Source of the DNA: Sphingobacterium griseoflavum | GTDB lineage: Bacteria > Bacteroidota > Bacteroidia > Sphingobacteriales > Sphingobacteriaceae | Assembly: GCF_014653155.1 (NCBI RefSeq) | Contig: NZ_BNAF01000016.1 | Span: 1 to 64,000 of the forward strand | Direction: 5' to 3' | DNA: 64,000 bases | Part shown: positions 62,150-64,000 of the stretch, piece after piece | Layout of the letters: each line of letters starts with the position of its first letter | How positions within the stretch are numbered: position 1 is the stretch's first letter | Program-made: the position numbers and the translations under genes | The notes under the pieces: model-generated | Seen by the model: the letters and a program-made list of their open reading frames with translations, nothing else | Told to the model about the DNA's origin: nothing | The model's database searches: none

Positions 62150-64000
62150 ATGAAAATCAGTCAAAAACAATCCGTTTTTCACAACGAAGTACTAACACGC
62201 TTTGACCTATACAAAAGTTTGTTTTTAACCTTGCCCTTTCAGCGGGTAAAGCACACCGGAACGATCTTACCATTTTTCTCTACCCATTGTGAAAAGGGTG
62301 TAGACGAGCATTTGACGCCAGAGGATATCATCGAGAGTTTCTTTGGACAATACGAACAATATGTGCAGGAGGAAGATCGTATAGATTTTCTTTTTCGCAT
62401 TGTGCAGTATATCGAGAGGCAAGTTGTTCTTTTCGATGCGGTGGAAGACTCTGCTTTTCAAAGTGTTGGAAAGACGGATGAATCGGGTATTTTACATGGT
62501 CTTTTTCAACGGGCGCAAGAGAACCCCGAACTGAAACAGGAAATTGTAAATAAGCTGCGTGATTTTTCGGTTCGGTTGGTGCTCACGGCGCATCCCACAC
62601 AATTTTACCCCGGGCCTGTCTTGGCCATTATCACTGACCTCATTGATGCCTTAAAGCGGAATGATGTACCCAATATACACTCTCTGCTGCAACAGCTTGG
62701 GAAGACCCCCTTTATCAACAAGGAGAAACCTACACCTGTGGATGAGGCAGCCAGTTTAGCTTGGTTTTTGGAAAATGTGTTCTACAAAGTTGCGTCCGAA
62801 ATTCAATCGAAAATCGATAGTGAATTGGAGGTTCCGACGGAGGATGTAAAGCAGTTGATCGAGCTTGGCTTTTGGCCGGGAGGCGATCGTGACGGTAATC
62901 CAAACGTAGATGCAGCAAGCACCAAAAAGGTTGCGAGCATGTTGCGCACGATTTTGTTCCGCTGTTACTACCGGGATTTTCGTATCGTTCGAAGGCGTAT
63001 CACTTTCCGAGGCGTAGAGAAGTATTTGGACGTGCTCCAAAATCTCTTTTACAATAACAGTTTTAACCCAGTTGAAAACCCGGTTGATGAAACGGCCAGC
63101 ATTTTGGAAAATCTGAACGCTGTTAAGGAAGTGCTCAATACACGCCATAACGGACTATTTGTTGAGCTTGTTGAGGATCTAATACGAAAAGTAATCACAT
63201 TCGGCTGTCACTTTACGACGCTGGATATCCGCCAAGATAGTAGCATTTTACGCCAAACGTTCAACTATCTGGTGGAGCGTTATCCCGAAACAGCGATGGA
63301 TCTCGAGAAAATTAAAGATTCGGAATCTGATAAGGAGAAAAGCTTACCGTTTTCGGAGTTGAGTTTAAGCTTTGGTGATGATGCAGATAAGTTGGTGATC
63401 GACACCTTGGAGGTAATCGAGCTGTTGAAATCCATACAACGGAGCGGAAGTGAGCGCGCAGCGCAACGATTCATCATCAGTAATTGCCAGCAGGCATCAG
63501 ATATCCTTGGATTGATGCAACTGTTTTTATGGTCAGGTTGGAAAAAGGATGCGTTAACGATTGATTTTGTTCCGTTATTTGAGACGGTAGATGATCTTTC
63601 TCGCGCGGCGGATGTTATGCGCAGTTTGTATGATAACGCGGCTTATGCGCAACACATAAAGAAACGAGGCAACAAGCAAACCATTATGTTAGGTTTTTCC
63701 GATAGCACGAAGGATGGCGGCTACCTCATGGCCAACTGGTCGATTTACAAAGCGAAGATCGAACTGACGGCGATCGCAAGGGAGTATGATGTTGATCTGG
63801 TGTTTTTTGATGGTCGGGGCGGCCCCCCGGCACGTGGCGGTGGAAAAACACAGCGATTTTATGCGTCAATGGGCAAGGAAATTGCCAACGAACATATCCA
63901 ATTAACTATCCAAGGGCAAACCATAAGCAGCCAGTATGGATCGTTGGAGACGGCACAGCATAATATTGAACTGTTGCTGCAGGCCGGGATCATTTCGGAA
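62150..64000 (+). CDS. ppc: Phosphoenolpyruvate carboxylase, N-terminal 617 residues (cut by window edge)
   Basis: The frame starts at ATG 62150 (MKISQKQSVFHNEVL) and stays open to the last base. Signatures in order: LTAHPTQF near residue 147 with the catalytic His, GFWPGGDRDGNPN near 242, GFSDSTKDGGYLMAN near 518, FDGRGGPPARGGG near 552 and IQGQTISSQYG near 588. The enzyme carboxylates PEP to oxaloacetate. Full enzymes are about 850-930 residues, so roughly the last third is missing. Confidence 0.95.
   Translation, partial: MKISQKQSVFHNEVLTRFDLYKSLFLTLPFQRVKHTGTILPFFSTHCEKGVDEHLTPEDIIESFFGQYEQYVQEEDRIDFLFRIVQYIERQVVLFDAVEDSAFQSVGKTDESGILHGLFQRAQENPELKQEIVNKLRDFSVRLVLTAHPTQFYPGPVLAIITDLIDALKRNDVPNIHSLLQQLGKTPFINKEKPTPVDEAASLAWFLENVFYKVASEIQSKIDSELEVPTEDVKQLIELGFWPGGDRDGNPNVDAASTKKVASMLRTILFRCYYRDFRIVRRRITFRGVEKYLDVLQNLFYNNSFNPVENPVDETASILENLNAVKEVLNTRHNGLFVELVEDLIRKVITFGCHFTTLDIRQDSSILRQTFNYLVERYPETAMDLEKIKDSESDKEKSLPFSELSLSFGDDADKLVIDTLEVIELLKSIQRSGSERAAQRFIISNCQQASDILGLMQLFLWSGWKKDALTIDFVPLFETVDDLSRAADVMRSLYDNAAYAQHIKKRGNKQTIMLGFSDSTKDGGYLMANWSIYKAKIELTAIAREYDVDLVFFDGRGGPPARGGGKTQRFYASMGKEIANEHIQLTIQGQTISSQYGSLETAQHNIELLLQAGIISE

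Noticed and set aside
1..64000. CRISPR arrays, prophage or insertion sequences
   Set aside because: No spaced direct repeats of CRISPR type and no transposase, integrase or phage structural genes were found on either strand.

Overview
The window comes from a Bacteroidota chromosome, most likely Sphingobacterium or a close Sphingobacteriaceae relative. This assignment is an inference from gene content and signals. CcoN and CcoO are fused in the cbb3 oxidase, and several promoters fit the Bacteroidota pattern TTTG-N17-20-TAnnTTTG. Rho has a long disordered insert, there is a YpdA-type thiol reductase, and MG2/TonB-plug and other family-typical lipoproteins are present. Almost all sequence is chromosomal coding DNA. 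I saw no insertion sequence, phage, integrase or CRISPR array.

Layout. Bases 1-30 are the 3' end of a 5S rRNA with its terminator. A gene-poor stretch to about 890 follows, holding a perfect 38-bp palindrome and a strictly 21-bp-periodic array. Bases 890-4890 carry a radical SAM protein, a MazG-like pyrophosphohydrolase, a pseudouridine synthase with a 7 x 15-residue repeat tail, and a lytic transglycosylase. Bases 4970-10830 are a cbb3 oxidase operon (ccoNO, ccoQ, ccoP, ccoG, ccoH, safE-like) behind a near-consensus FNR box. Bases 10890-16780 are a complete tripartite RND efflux operon. Bases 16950-42350 are housekeeping and envelope genes: cls, an MG2/plug protein, BrkB, acyl-CoA ligase, an M61 peptidase, two N-acetylglucosamine-kinase-like paralogues, glutathione peroxidase, tdk, ybaB, rho, pssA, folK-hpt, sppA, pgk and a large HExxH/propeller/barrel protein. 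mgtE follows at 42994.

The most unusual region is 44480-54739, about 10 kb bounded by two identical tRNA-Asn(GUU) genes in direct orientation (79-bp exact repeat). Nearly everything inside points to copper and c-type heme handling outside the cytoplasm. Two divergent SCO genes are each followed by a small anchored protein of one unnamed family (C-x9-C-x3-C, both apparently starting at TTG). Downstream lie a two-domain Met-rich YtkA-like lipoprotein, two tandem MbnP-MbnH pairs (copper protein plus diheme partner), an outer-membrane protein whose predicted mature N-terminus is a CxxCxC motif, and a monoheme lipoprotein cytochrome c. An AraC-type regulator lies at the end of the minus-strand operon. 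No methanobactin biosynthesis gene is present. My reading is a self-contained periplasmic/outer-membrane copper acquisition or cuproprotein maturation island. Its product could feed the cbb3 oxidase operon 35 kb away, which has no ccoI or ccoS beside it in this window.

Beyond the island come a PfkB sugar kinase, a cytochrome b5-like protein, an ECF sigma factor, murB, a TetR regulator, ypdA, a FUSC-family membrane protein, and the first 617 codons of ppc, which runs off the right edge.
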